DNA of 64,000 nucleotides from assembly GCA_964421595.1 (NCBI GenBank), contig CAYQXY010000007.1:1-64000 (forward strand), read 5' to 3'. This document shows, one piece after another, positions 38,510-48,133 of this stretch. The notes beneath the pieces are model-generated. The model was not told the origin of the DNA, searched no databases, and saw only the letters and a list, made by a program, of their open reading frames with translations. The DNA comes from PXAP01 sp964421595. GTDB lineage: Bacteria > Bacteroidota > Bacteroidia > Bacteroidales > PUMT01. Positions within the stretch are counted from its first letter, which is position 1, and each line of letters begins with the position of its first letter. The position numbers and the translations under genes are program-made.

Positions 38510-39496
38510 ATGTTTTTTCCTGAAACACGTTTGAGAAGACTTCGCTCCAACCCGGTAATCCGTGCAATGGTTAGCGAAACAGTTGTTTCTCTTGACAATC
38601 TGATAATGCCGCTTTTTGTTTGTCATGGTAAAAATAAAAGAAACCCGATAAGTTCAATGCCTGGTAATTACCAGCTGTCAGTAGATCAGCTAACGGTTGA
38701 ATGTAAAGAATTATACCGGGCAGGAATAAGATCTGTACTGCTGTTCGGGATACCTGAAACAAAAGATGAAACCGGCATTGTTGCTGCAAACGAGAACGCA
38801 ATTATTCCTCAGGCAATAAGGGCAATCAAAAAAGAGACCGGCAATATGTATGTGATTGCTGATATTTGCAATTGCGAATATACGACCCATGGACATTGCG
38901 GGACAATTGTGAACGGAGATGTTGACAATGACCTGACACTTGAAACGCTGGCAGCCCAGGCTGTAGCCTGCTCTAATGAAGGAGTTGACATGGTGGCTCC
39001 CAGCGACATGATGGACGGCAGAGTTGCAAGGATAAGGAGTGAACTTGATAAAAACGGGTTCAGTAATGTGCCAATCATGGCATATTCAGCAAAATATGCC
39101 TCTGCCTTTTACGGCCCTTTCCGTGAAGCTGCTGAAAGTACTCCAAAGTTCGGCGACCGCCGTACTTACCAGATGGATCCTGCCAACAGTGATGAAGCAA
39201 TGCGGGAAATTGAGATGGATATAAATGAAGGTGCCGATATAATAATGGTAAAGCCTGCGCTAAGCTATCTTGATATTATCAGAAGGGCAAAAGATAATTT
39301 CAATATTCCGGTGGCAGCATATAATGTAAGCGGAGAGTTTTCAATGGTTAAGGCCGCCGCAGCAAAGGGCTGGATTGATGAAGAACGTGTGACCAGAGAG
39401 ATTCTCAGGTCAATTCGCCGTGCAGGTGCTGACATTATTCTGACTTATCACGCAGGGGAAATTGCCAGATCTTTAAAAGGAGAAAGGTATTTTTAA
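38510..39496 (+). CDS. hemB: Delta-aminolevulinic acid dehydratase, zinc-type
   Basis: It condenses two 5-aminolevulinates to porphobilinogen. It has 328 residues. The metal-site segment reads DICNCEYTTHGHCG, with all three zinc-ligand cysteines, unlike the Asp-rich magnesium-type enzymes. The two active-site lysines lie in MAYSAKYASAFYGPF and IMVKPALSYLD. The EMDINEGAD segment is also standard. ATG start. It is ten bases after hemD and 158 bases before hemL; the longer gap may contain an internal promoter or processing site. Confidence 0.97.
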   Translation: MFFPETRLRRLRSNPVIRAMVSETVVSLDNLIMPLFVCHGKNKRNPISSMPGNYQLSVDQLTVECKELYRAGIRSVLLFGIPETKDETGIVAANENAIIPQAIRAIKKETGNMYVIADICNCEYTTHGHCGTIVNGDVDNDLTLETLAAQAVACSNEGVDMVAPSDMMDGRVARIRSELDKNGFSNVPIMAYSAKYASAFYGPFREAAESTPKFGDRRTYQMDPANSDEAMREIEMDINEGADIIMVKPALSYLDIIRRAKDNFNIPVAAYNVSGEFSMVKAAAAKGWIDEERVTREILRSIRRAGADIILTYHAGEIARSLKGERYF

Positions 39497-39654
39497 ATGT
39501 CTGGTAACATCCGGCATTTAACTTTCCATAAGTTGAAAATGCACTTGCAACCTTTTTTTGCCGGTTCCGGCGAATAAATTAATTTTGAAAGTTATATCAC
39601 CCGGGTGGGAATTTTTAAAAGATCCAGAAAAAAAATATCAAAAATTTAAAAAAA

Positions 39655-40947
39655 ATGCAAATCAGCCGGAGTATTAAGGAGTTTGAAAGGGCAAAGAAAT
39701 TTATCCCCGGTGGAGTAAACTCTCCTGCCAGGGCTTTTAAAAGCGTGGGAGGGAACCCTGTTTTCATAGAAAGCGCCAAAGGATCGGTATTGCGTGATAT
39801 TGACGGCAATGAGTATACAGATTATGTATCATCATGGGGGCCAATGATCATTGGTCATGCACATGAAAAGGTGGTTCAGGCCATAGAAATTGCTGCCGGT
39901 AAGGGCACTAGCTTTGGGGCGCCAACAGTGCAGGAAACCGAACTGGCCGAACTTATAAGAGAGATGAAGCCTTCAATGGAAGTAACGAGAATGGTGAATT
40001 CCGGCACAGAGGCCACAATGAGTGCATTGCGGCTTGCACGAGGTTATACAGGCAGAGACAAGTTCCTGAAATTCGAGGGCTGTTACCATGGGCATGCAGA
40101 CAGCTTCCTTATTAAGGCCGGGTCAGGTGCACTGACACTCGGACTACCAGACAGCCCAGGAGTTACAGCCGGCACTTCCAGGGATACTCTCGTGGCTTCA
40201 TTCAATGATATGGAGAGCGTTACAGGTGTATTTGAGAAGTATGGAGATGAAATAGCCGCCGTAATAATCGAACCCGTTGTGGGAAATATGGGGGTAGTCA
40301 TACCTGATAATAACTTCCTGCATGATTTACGCGATATAACCAGAAAATATGGTGCCCTGTTAATATTTGATGAGGTAATGACCGGTTTTCGCCTTGCCAG
40401 GGGTGGTGCTCAGGAGTATTTTGGAGTAAAACCCGATATAACAACCCTTGGCAAAATAATTGGTGGAGGACTTCCGGTTGGTGCATATGGGGGGGCACGT
40501 GAGATTATGGAGAAGCTTGCTCCGGCGGGACCTGTATACCAGGCAGGCACCCTTTCGGGGAACCCTCTGGCTATGGCGGCAGGCCTTGCTACCCTGAAGA
40601 TAATAAATGAAACTCCTGATTTTCATAAAGATCTTGATCAGAAATCGGCCAGACTTGAGAAAGGCTTTCATGACAACCTTAAACAAACCGGTCACAATGC
40701 CGTTATAAACAGGGCAGGATCAATGATCACTATATTCTTCACCGATTTACAGGAGGTAAGGTCGTTTAATGATGCAAGCAAATCTGATACTGAAAAGTTT
40801 GGTAAGTATTTCAGATCCATGCTGGATCAGGGTATTTATTTGCCGCCTTCACAATTTGAGGCAGCATTTGTTTCAGCTGCACTAACCGACGATGAAATTG
40901 AAAAAACTGTTCAGGCAAGCCTGACTGCAATGAAAAAAATATTATAA
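39655..40947 (+). CDS. hemL: Glutamate-1-semialdehyde 2,1-aminomutase
   Basis: It converts glutamate-1-semialdehyde to 5-aminolevulinate with PLP. It has 430 residues. It shows PGGVNSPARAFKSVGG at the start, the phosphate-contact segment NSGTEATMSALRLARG, LIFDEVMTGFR with the PLP Asp, and the Schiff-base lysine K267 in TLGKIIGGGLPVGAYGG. Length is normal. ATG start inside a long A-rich stretch. The hemE ATG begins one base after its TAA, so translation is coupled. Confidence 0.97.
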   Translation: MQISRSIKEFERAKKFIPGGVNSPARAFKSVGGNPVFIESAKGSVLRDIDGNEYTDYVSSWGPMIIGHAHEKVVQAIEIAAGKGTSFGAPTVQETELAELIREMKPSMEVTRMVNSGTEATMSALRLARGYTGRDKFLKFEGCYHGHADSFLIKAGSGALTLGLPDSPGVTAGTSRDTLVASFNDMESVTGVFEKYGDEIAAVIIEPVVGNMGVVIPDNNFLHDLRDITRKYGALLIFDEVMTGFRLARGGAQEYFGVKPDITTLGKIIGGGLPVGAYGGAREIMEKLAPAGPVYQAGTLSGNPLAMAAGLATLKIINETPDFHKDLDQKSARLEKGFHDNLKQTGHNAVINRAGSMITIFFTDLQEVRSFNDASKSDTEKFGKYFRSMLDQGIYLPPSQFEAAFVSAALTDDEIEKTVQASLTAMKKIL

Positions 40948-40948
40948 A

Positions 40949-41974
40949 ATGTCAAATCATTTCACAGATACACTCAGGGGCATGCCTACTGACAGGCCCC
41001 CTGTTTGGTTTATGCGCCAGGCAGGCAGGGTATTGCCTTCCTATCAGGCACTTAAGGAGAATTATACATTCTGGCAGCTGATGAAAGACCCTGAACTTGC
41101 AGCAAAGGTTACACTGTTGCCGGTTAATGATCTTGGAGTAGATGCCGCCATACTTTTTACCGATATACTTGTTGTGCCTTATGCAATGGGAATGGGCCTT
41201 GATTTTACCGATAAGGGACCAGTTTTTGAGCATCCGTTGAAAGATTCCAAATTCCCGTTGCAGCGCCTCCATCCTGATCCGGCTAAACTTGAATATATAT
41301 ATCAGGCCATCGATCATGTACTTGATACTCCGGGGAATCAAAAGCCGCTGATAGGCTTCTGTGGTGCACCGCTGACTGTTTTGCTGTTTATGCTACAGGG
41401 ACTCGGAACGAAATCAAACTTTGCCGATGCTGAAAAGTTTTTTTTCCGGGAAAAGGGTCTCACACGTAAGCTGGCTGAGGCTGTAACAGAACTGTCAATT
41501 CAATATGCTTTGAAGCAGATAAGTCACGGAATATCTGCTTTCCAGCTTTTTGACACCCATGCAGGGCTTGTACCATTTGAATTTTATCAGGAAGTTTTCA
41601 TGCCTTCGGTTCGTAAAATTTCAGATGCAGTTCGGCAGACTGGCACGCCGTTTATTTATTTCCCTAAAGGGATTGGTGCCGGTATCGGATCAATTGATCA
41701 AGGTATTTGTGATTTTCTGAGCGTTGACTGGCAGACATCATTGTTTACCGCCAGGAAACTTGTAGATAAACAGGTAGGATTGCAGGGTAATCTTGACCCC
41801 AGGATATTATTTGCAGATGAAAAGGCCATAGAGGCTGAACTCATAAAGTATTTGCCGTTCCACAGGATGGAACCAAAATGGATATTTAATCTCGGGCACG
41901 GTTTAATGCCCGGTATCCCGGTCGAAAATGTCAAATTTGCAGTTGATTTTGTAAAGAACGCGGACTGGCAATAA
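40949..41974 (+). CDS. hemE: Uroporphyrinogen decarboxylase
   Basis: It removes four acetate carboxyls from uroporphyrinogen III to give coproporphyrinogen III; no cofactor is needed. It has 341 residues. Signature PPVWFMRQAGRVLPSY holds the substrate-binding arginines. The catalytic Asp lies in ILFTDILVVPYAMG, and GFCGAPLTVLLFML and the C-terminal NLGHGLMPGIPVENV are conserved. ATG start, one base after hemL. It is followed by a 194-base gap with a degenerate 51-base repeat before hemN. Confidence 0.97.
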   Translation: MSNHFTDTLRGMPTDRPPVWFMRQAGRVLPSYQALKENYTFWQLMKDPELAAKVTLLPVNDLGVDAAILFTDILVVPYAMGMGLDFTDKGPVFEHPLKDSKFPLQRLHPDPAKLEYIYQAIDHVLDTPGNQKPLIGFCGAPLTVLLFMLQGLGTKSNFADAEKFFFREKGLTRKLAEAVTELSIQYALKQISHGISAFQLFDTHAGLVPFEFYQEVFMPSVRKISDAVRQTGTPFIYFPKGIGAGIGSIDQGICDFLSVDWQTSLFTARKLVDKQVGLQGNLDPRILFADEKAIEAELIKYLPFHRMEPKWIFNLGHGLMPGIPVENVKFAVDFVKNADWQ

Positions 41975-42011
41975 CAGGTTTTTGAAATAATCAGGTTTTA
42001 GTTTTAAGACG

Positions 42012-42104
42012 GGCATAAGTCTTGAACCGGAATTTCCCTGTTACAATAAAGATTTAATTACAGGCAAAAGTCCTGATTCAGAATTTCCTTGTTTTAATTA
42101 AAGA
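42012..42104 (+). repeat. Degenerate 51-base direct repeat between hemE and hemN
   Basis: Unit 1 starts at 42012 (GGCATAAGTCTTGAACCGGA) and unit 2 at 42063 (GGCAAAAGTCCTGATTCAGA); both continue with an AATTTCC-CTTGTT-like core. Unit 2 is cut short near 42104. The CCTTGTTTTAATT core also occurs at 35337-35349 upstream of hemA. Function unknown; the spacing does not suggest a coding repeat. Confidence 0.5.
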
Positions 42105-42168
42105 GGAGGAATGATATTTTTAAGGTCATGTTTTATCAGCCTTTTGTTTTCTCTCCGGATATTATATA

Positions 42169-43551
42169 ATGCTTATGGCAATTGATGTAGGTTTAATTCA
42201 GAAATACAACAAACCCGGGCCCCGGTATACCAGCTATCCTCCTGCTACATTTTTTCATGACAGGATTGATTCCGGGAATTATAAAAAGATGATAGGAATT
42301 TCGAACGAAAAGGAACCCCGGAATATCTCCATTTACATTCATATCCCTTTTTGCCGGCAGTTTTGTCATTTCTGTGGTTGCAACACCAGCCATTTTCCGG
42401 AAAAGGAATTCATAAATGATTATATAAATGCAGTGATTACAGAAATCAGGTCTGTTTCGTCGTTACTTGATACCTCAAGGCCTCTTACCCAGGTGCACTG
42501 GGGGGGAGGCACACCGAATTCCATAGATCTGATGCTTGTAGAGAAGGTTATGGATCAGATATTCAGTATCTTTTCGGCTTCCGGAAATGCCGAAATCGCA
42601 ATGGAATGTAATCCTACATGGCTGGAGCCTGCCCAGATTGACCGTTTGGCCGGTATGGGGTTCAACCGGCTGAGCCTTGGAATACAGGATTTCAATGATG
42701 AAGTACTGCACCTCGTAAACAGGAAACCATCACTGTTCCCGGTTGAAGAACTGACCGCCCGGATGGATGCCAATGGAATGACAGGCAGTAATATTGACCT
42801 TATTTACGGGCTTCCCGGACAGACTGCCGCATCTTTTCGCAAAACAATAGAAAAAGCAATACAGATATCACCTGCAAGACTTGTCACATTTTCCTATGCA
42901 CATGTCCCCTGGGTCAAGCCTGCACAGAAAGGGCTCGAAGAAATAGGCCTTCCTTCAGTTGAAGAAAAGCTTGAGATGTTTGAAACAGCATATAACCTTC
43001 TTACTGAAAACGGTTATGTTGCCATTGGCATGGATCATTATGCCAGGCCTGATGATGAGCTCAGCAAGGCTCTGGCAAATAAAAGCCTTCACCGGAATTT
43101 CCAGGGTTACTGCACACAGGACACTACCGGACAGGTCTATGGATTTGGTTCCACTTCCATCAGTCAGCTGAATGGAGGGTATTACCAGAATATCAAGGAC
43201 GGAGGTAAATACATTGATTCAATAAGGAAATCAGGGTTTGCGGTATGGAAGGGTTACGAGCTTTCTCAGGATGACATAATGATCAGGGAAATAATTAACC
43301 GGATTATGTGCAATGGATACATGGATATGAATGAGATTGCCCGTGAATTTGGAATTAATGCCAAAAAATTAAAGTCAATCACTGGTTTCAGGAAGGAAAA
43401 ACTCAATCCTTTTATAGATGACGGCCTGCTTACTTTTGATAATGATACCCTGAGGCTTGAACCGGGAGGATTCATGGTTGTCAGAAATATTGCCATGGAG
43501 TTTGATCCCTTGCACGGAGATGGAGAGGGGAAGTATTCGAAGACCGTCTGA
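42169..43551 (+). CDS. hemN: Oxygen-independent coproporphyrinogen III oxidase (radical SAM)
   Basis: It decarboxylates two propionates of coproporphyrinogen III to protoporphyrinogen IX without oxygen. It has 460 residues, the HemN length (HemW relatives are about 380). The start has KYNKPGPRYTSYPPA, typical of true HemN. The iron-sulfur cysteines are C62, C66 and C69 in FCRQFCHFCGCN, with the extra HemN Cys at C71. VHWGGGTPN and DLIYGLPGQ follow. A C-terminal HemN domain (MCNGYMDMNEIAREF) is present. ATG at 42169; a second ATG lies two codons later. Its oxygen independence fits an anaerobic or facultative life. Confidence 0.96.
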   Translation: MLMAIDVGLIQKYNKPGPRYTSYPPATFFHDRIDSGNYKKMIGISNEKEPRNISIYIHIPFCRQFCHFCGCNTSHFPEKEFINDYINAVITEIRSVSSLLDTSRPLTQVHWGGGTPNSIDLMLVEKVMDQIFSIFSASGNAEIAMECNPTWLEPAQIDRLAGMGFNRLSLGIQDFNDEVLHLVNRKPSLFPVEELTARMDANGMTGSNIDLIYGLPGQTAASFRKTIEKAIQISPARLVTFSYAHVPWVKPAQKGLEEIGLPSVEEKLEMFETAYNLLTENGYVAIGMDHYARPDDELSKALANKSLHRNFQGYCTQDTTGQVYGFGSTSISQLNGGYYQNIKDGGKYIDSIRKSGFAVWKGYELSQDDIMIREIINRIMCNGYMDMNEIAREFGINAKKLKSITGFRKEKLNPFIDDGLLTFDNDTLRLEPGGFMVVRNIAMEFDPLHGDGEGKYSKTV

Positions 43552-43805
43552 AAGTAAAAACACTTACCGCTATTTCTTTTCCTCATTGAACTTATACCTG
43601 TCAACAATCAGGGTGAGGTTGAACCGAAGTCCGCTTTTATGTTTGAAGGAAGTGATCAATGCCTGAGCAGTTATTGGATGATTAATTTAGTTTAGTTTGC
43701 CTTTCTGACCTACTGACAAAAAATCGCCCTTTGATTATGGTTTCTTTGTATATTTACTTCAAAGATTTGGCGGAAATTGATCACCATTACAAAAGTTAAC
43801 AGACT

Positions 43806-45257
43806 ATGAAAATGACTTTGTTCTTCACCAACTGCATTATGTTTACGGCTGCAGCCGGATTTTCCCTGCCTGGAAACAGTGCTCAGGGAGACAATTCTGC
43901 TGACGGCCAGCCTGAAGTCCTTCCCGGAGAGACCAGGGGTAGCAAACCCAACATCATCTTCATACTTGCAGATGATATGGGTAATAATGACCTTAGCATA
44001 AACGGGCAGACAAATTTTCAGACTCCGGCACTGGACCGTATGGCAAGGGAAGGGATGATGCTCACCAGTCACTATTCGGGAAGTACAGTCTGTGCTCCGT
44101 CACGCGCCGCATTATTTACCGGCCTGCATACCGGACACGTCTACCAGAGGGGCAACGGTGCCATCGAGTTTCGTCCCGATCCCCTCGACATTACAATCGC
44201 TACAAGGCTAAAAAGTGCAGGTTATAGTACAGCCATGATCGGTAAGTCAGGCGTGGGATGTAATTCAACAAATGCCACCCTGCCTAATGACAAGGGCTTC
44301 GATCATTTCTTTGGTTTTCTGGCCCATGCGGCTGCACATCGATTCTATCCGCAGGAGCTGACACGAAATGGCCAAACCATAAAGTATCCTCAGAATAACG
44401 GGCATACTGGTGAATTGTATAGCGGTGATCTGTTCCTTGACGATGTGCTGGATTACCTTGATATCCAGAGTAAAACCGATAACCCTTTTTTCCTGCATTT
44501 TGCCATTCAGCAGCCACATGCCGACCTCTCTGTGCCCGATGAATTCAGGGCCGCTTATATGGGAAGTTTTGAGGAGAAACCACTGCCTTCCGGCGGGTAT
44601 GTATCTGAACCCAACCCTGCTGCAACCTATGCCGGGATGATTACCTACATAGATCACACGGTACGCAGGGTAATGCAGAAACTCCGTGAACTTGGCATTG
44701 AAGAAAATACCCTTGTAATTTTTAGCTCCGATAACGGCTCCTATTCAGAAGGTGGCTACCATTACAGTATGCATGATTCCAATGCACCTTACCGGGGTGG
44801 GAAACGCGATTTTTATGACGGAGGTATCAGGGTTCCCACCATAGCATGGTGGCCCGGCAAGATACAGCCCGGCTCAAGTTCCGGCCATATATCGGCATTT
44901 TATGATTTTCCCCCGACAGCCCTTGAACTTGCCGGATTGCCAGTGCCTGAAGAATTTGACGGGATTTCTTACCTGCCCACGCTTATGGGTAGCCCCGACC
45001 AGCAACGGCAGCATGAATATCTTTATTGGGAATTCTACGAGCAAGGAGGCAAGCAGGCGATACGCTACGGTAACTGGAAAGGCATCCGCCTCGATGTCAG
45101 AAAGGACCGTAACGGGCCGATTGAGTTGTACAACATTGCAGAGGACCCCGGTGAGACCAACGACATTTCCAATCTTCATCCGGGGATTGTTGAAAAAATT
45201 GTCTCATTTATGGAAGAGGCTCATGAAACGGCAGAGTTTGAGGGATTCAGATTTTAG
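43806..45257 (+). CDS. Secreted Cys-type sulfatase (arylsulfatase-like)
   Basis: It hydrolyses sulfate esters on glycans after export. It has 483 residues with a weak signal peptide in the first 27. Metal ligands appear in ILADDMG (D56, D57). The maturation motif CAPSR starts at C96, which is converted to formylglycine by a maturase. No maturase gene lies in this window. FSSDNGS holds the later metal Asp-Asn, and the C-terminal subdomain has LYNIAEDPGETNDI. The second sulfatase begins 249 bases later. The substrate (sulfated host or algal glycan) is not readable. Confidence 0.93.
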   Translation: MKMTLFFTNCIMFTAAAGFSLPGNSAQGDNSADGQPEVLPGETRGSKPNIIFILADDMGNNDLSINGQTNFQTPALDRMAREGMMLTSHYSGSTVCAPSRAALFTGLHTGHVYQRGNGAIEFRPDPLDITIATRLKSAGYSTAMIGKSGVGCNSTNATLPNDKGFDHFFGFLAHAAAHRFYPQELTRNGQTIKYPQNNGHTGELYSGDLFLDDVLDYLDIQSKTDNPFFLHFAIQQPHADLSVPDEFRAAYMGSFEEKPLPSGGYVSEPNPAATYAGMITYIDHTVRRVMQKLRELGIEENTLVIFSSDNGSYSEGGYHYSMHDSNAPYRGGKRDFYDGGIRVPTIAWWPGKIQPGSSSGHISAFYDFPPTALELAGLPVPEEFDGISYLPTLMGSPDQQRQHEYLYWEFYEQGGKQAIRYGNWKGIRLDVRKDRNGPIELYNIAEDPGETNDISNLHPGIVEKIVSFMEEAHETAEFEGFRF

Positions 45258-45506
45258 TTCATCCTTGCAATCATTTTAAATAAAAACTCATTACCTCACC
45301 GGGGCCTGTCAGGGGGACCTTTATAACCGGTTTATGGCCTGCGGCGATTTTGAAGGCTGGTTGCAGACACGCAAATAACGATGAAGGAAAATTTGATTAA
45401 CGGGTAATGAAATAATTTAGAAAGTTCAGAATACACCCGGCCATATCTGTAAAAGAGAAGCGTGAACTGAATTAAAGAATCTATACAAATATTTAATGCC
45501 CCGATA

Positions 45507-47390
45507 ATGAGAATAACAAAAATAATTATGATGAACTACAAATCGGCTGCAAGCATTTTATTGTCCGGACTGGTGGTTGGCGGATGGAGTTCTGAGAACG
45601 TTCAGAAGGAGTACCCGAATATCGTCTGGATAACTTCAGAGGACAATTCAAAGCATTATATGCAAATTTTCGATGATAATGGCGCCAGGACACCTAACAT
45701 TGAAAAACTTGCAAAGAGTGGACTTACATTTACCCGTGCATTTTCAAATGCTCCTGTATGCAGTGCCGCACGGTCAACTTTAATATCGGGTTCATACGGG
45801 CCCCGTACTGCTTCACACTACCACAGGAGAATAAAGCCGGTTCCGATGCCTGAATCCCTGGAAATGTTTCCGTCATATTTAAGGGAGGCCGGATATTATA
45901 CTACAAATAATCATAAGGAAGATTACAACTTCATCAAATCCGATAATGTCTGGGATGAGTCATCAAACCAGGCAAGCTGGAGGAACAGGAGAGAAGGGCA
46001 GCCTTTTTTCCACGTTTTTAATATTGGAATAACCCACGAAGGCCAGTTGCACTTTTCCCGGGAGCAAATGGAATCGACGCTTACCAAAGTAGATAAGGAC
46101 ACTGTTTTTGTCAAGCCCATTCATCCTTTGACAGAAACATTTAAATACACCAATGCATTTTACCTTGACAGAATAATGTCTATGGACGAACAGGTTGGCA
46201 AGGTTTTGAATGAACTGGAGAACGATGGACTGCTCGAAAATACCATAGTATTCTATTATGGCGATCATGGTGGCGTTTTGCCCGGGAGTAAAGGTTATCT
46301 GACCGAAACGGGATTGCATGTCCCTCTTGTTGTCTACATCCCCGCCGCATACAGACATTTGATTGATGCCGAACCGGGAACCAGCATAAATGGTTTTGTG
46401 AGTTTTGTTGATTTTGGTGCAACAGTTTTAAACCTCGCAGGCATTAAGATCCCTGATGGGATGGACGGAAGGCCATTTCTCGGGAGGGGCATCAAATTAG
46501 AGGAAATTGATGCACGTGATGAAACATACAGTTATGCCGACAGGATGGATGAGAAATATGACATGGTAAGGGCGGTAAGGAAAGGCAGGTATAAATATGT
46601 CAGAAACTATAATCCTTTCAACTTCGATGGGTTGATGAATAATTACCGCTACAGACAACTGGCCTACAGGGAATGGGAGGAAATGTACAGAAAAGGCGGG
46701 TTAAACGAGATCCAGTCGGCCTTTTTTAAACCAAAAGAACCCGAATATCTATATGACATTGAATCAGATCCTTTTGAGACAAATAATCTGGCCGGCGACA
46801 ACCGGTATTCCGGCATAATACATGAAATGCGCATGAAACTGGATGTGTGGCAGAGGAATATGCCTGACCTTTCATTTTTTCCTGAATTTTTCCTGGTAAA
46901 GCATGCATTTGATAACCCCGTGGAATTTGGCCAGAAAAATAAGGATAGAATTCACAAATACATGGATATTTCCAATCTTATGCTGTCTGATTATTATTCG
47001 GCCGGGCCCTCCATCAGGGCCAGCCTGAATTCGGATGACCCATGGGAAAGGTACTGGGGTATCATTGTCTGCAGCAGCTTTGGGAAAAGCGCCGGTGAAA
47101 TGATACCATTGCTGAAACAGGTGGCACAAACCGATCCGGAGTACATCAACAGGGTCCGGGCCGCTGAATTCCTTGCAATAACAGGAGTCGAAGACCCTGC
47201 TCCTGTGATGATAAATGCGCTGTATCAAACCCGCGATGAGAATGAGGCCCTGCTTATTTTGAATTCCATAGTATTGATGCAGGATGGTTATTCAGGTTAC
47301 TCATTTGATATTCAGCCGGAAAGGTTGGCGGCCACTGTAGGCGAATACCCGCTGGTCAGAGATAGACTAATGTACCTGGAGTTACCTTAA
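45507..47390 (+). CDS. Secreted sulfatase with CSAAR motif and repeat-like C-terminal tail
   Basis: This 627-residue protein has a short signal region near residues 10-25 after a possible second start (MNYKSAAS). Metal ligands are in WITSEDNS, and the formylglycine precursor is C85 in CSAAR, a permitted Cys-x-Ala-x-Arg variant of the usual CxPSR. YYGDHGGVLPGSKG and the LYDIESDPFETNNLAG segment fit sulfatases near the heparan N-sulfatase or sulfamidase group. The last 110 residues (DDPWERYWGIIVC onward) look like helical HEAT-type repeats, known in some polysaccharide sulfatases. It is probably cotranscribed with, or coregulated by, the same stimulus as the upstream sulfatase. Confidence 0.9.
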   Translation: MRITKIIMMNYKSAASILLSGLVVGGWSSENVQKEYPNIVWITSEDNSKHYMQIFDDNGARTPNIEKLAKSGLTFTRAFSNAPVCSAARSTLISGSYGPRTASHYHRRIKPVPMPESLEMFPSYLREAGYYTTNNHKEDYNFIKSDNVWDESSNQASWRNRREGQPFFHVFNIGITHEGQLHFSREQMESTLTKVDKDTVFVKPIHPLTETFKYTNAFYLDRIMSMDEQVGKVLNELENDGLLENTIVFYYGDHGGVLPGSKGYLTETGLHVPLVVYIPAAYRHLIDAEPGTSINGFVSFVDFGATVLNLAGIKIPDGMDGRPFLGRGIKLEEIDARDETYSYADRMDEKYDMVRAVRKGRYKYVRNYNPFNFDGLMNNYRYRQLAYREWEEMYRKGGLNEIQSAFFKPKEPEYLYDIESDPFETNNLAGDNRYSGIIHEMRMKLDVWQRNMPDLSFFPEFFLVKHAFDNPVEFGQKNKDRIHKYMDISNLMLSDYYSAGPSIRASLNSDDPWERYWGIIVCSSFGKSAGEMIPLLKQVAQTDPEYINRVRAAEFLAITGVEDPAPVMINALYQTRDENEALLILNSIVLMQDGYSGYSFDIQPERLAATVGEYPLVRDRLMYLELP

Positions 47391-47632
47391 AGGGCCAATA
47401 AACTGCAACGATGAAAAGTGAAAAATGCATCTATGGGTCAACCGTTGCATTTATAAGGTATATTTATAAGGCATAAAGAAAGTAAGGGTGATGTCCGTTG
47501 AGCCCAATCAAATAAGGCCCTGTTTGGATGTTAATCATGAGGAACCAAAAGAGGGAAAATTTATGTACTGACAGATGTGGAAAAGGCCTCCCCGGAATAT
47601 ATTACTGGTTTATATAAGGACATTCAGGGGAG

Positions 47633-48133
47633 TCAGTTTTCGTCTTCGAGGTCTCTCTGGAGGGCAACCATCTTGATGGCAGTTATCGCAGCCTCTTCGC
47701 CCTTATTGCCGTGTTTGCCTCCGGCACGATCTTTAGCCTGCTCCATATTGTCGGTTGTCAGTACACCGAAAATTACCGGCATATTGTATTCCATGTTGAG
47801 GGTTGTTATTCCATGAGTAACACCCTGGCATATATAATCAAAATGCTTTGTCTCTCCCTGAATAACACAACCCAGGCAAATGATTGCGTCAAGATCTGAG
47901 TTTTCAGCCATCAACTGCGCTCCCAGTGTAAGTTCAAAACTCCCGGGCACATACCTGACAATTATGTTCTCCTTCTCTGCACCTTTTGATAAAAGTGTTT
48001 TTACAGCTGAATCAAGCAGGGCATTGGTTATTTCGCTGTTCCATTCTGAAACTACAATTCCAATGATCATATCTTCTGCCCACGGAATATCTCCGGGTTT
48101 GTATTCTGATATATTTCTTAGGCCGGTTCCCAT
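47633..48133 (-). CDS. ribH: 6,7-dimethyl-8-ribityllumazine synthase
   Basis: This is the penultimate step of riboflavin synthesis: condensation of 5-amino-6-ribitylaminouracil with dihydroxybutanone phosphate. It has 166 residues and forms 60-mer or pentameric shells in the family. Substrate segments are SEWNSEIT, VPGSFELTLGAQ, CLGCVIQGETKHFDYI with the catalytic His, and the phosphate-binding GVLTTDNMEQAKDRAGG. ATG start. It lies downstream of the TPR gene on the same strand with a repeat-bearing gap of 320 bases between them. Confidence 0.97.
   Translation of the reverse strand: MGTGLRNISEYKPGDIPWAEDMIIGIVVSEWNSEITNALLDSAVKTLLSKGAEKENIIVRYVPGSFELTLGAQLMAENSDLDAIICLGCVIQGETKHFDYICQGVTHGITTLNMEYNMPVIFGVLTTDNMEQAKDRAGGKHGNKGEEAAITAIKMVALQRDLEDEN

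Noticed and set aside
42012..42104. CRISPR array
   Set aside because: There are only two degenerate units without spacers of constant length, and no cas gene is in the window.
44265..44657. Antisense 130-codon frame in the first sulfatase
   Set aside because: It lies fully inside a well-conserved sulfatase gene and shows no domain of its own.
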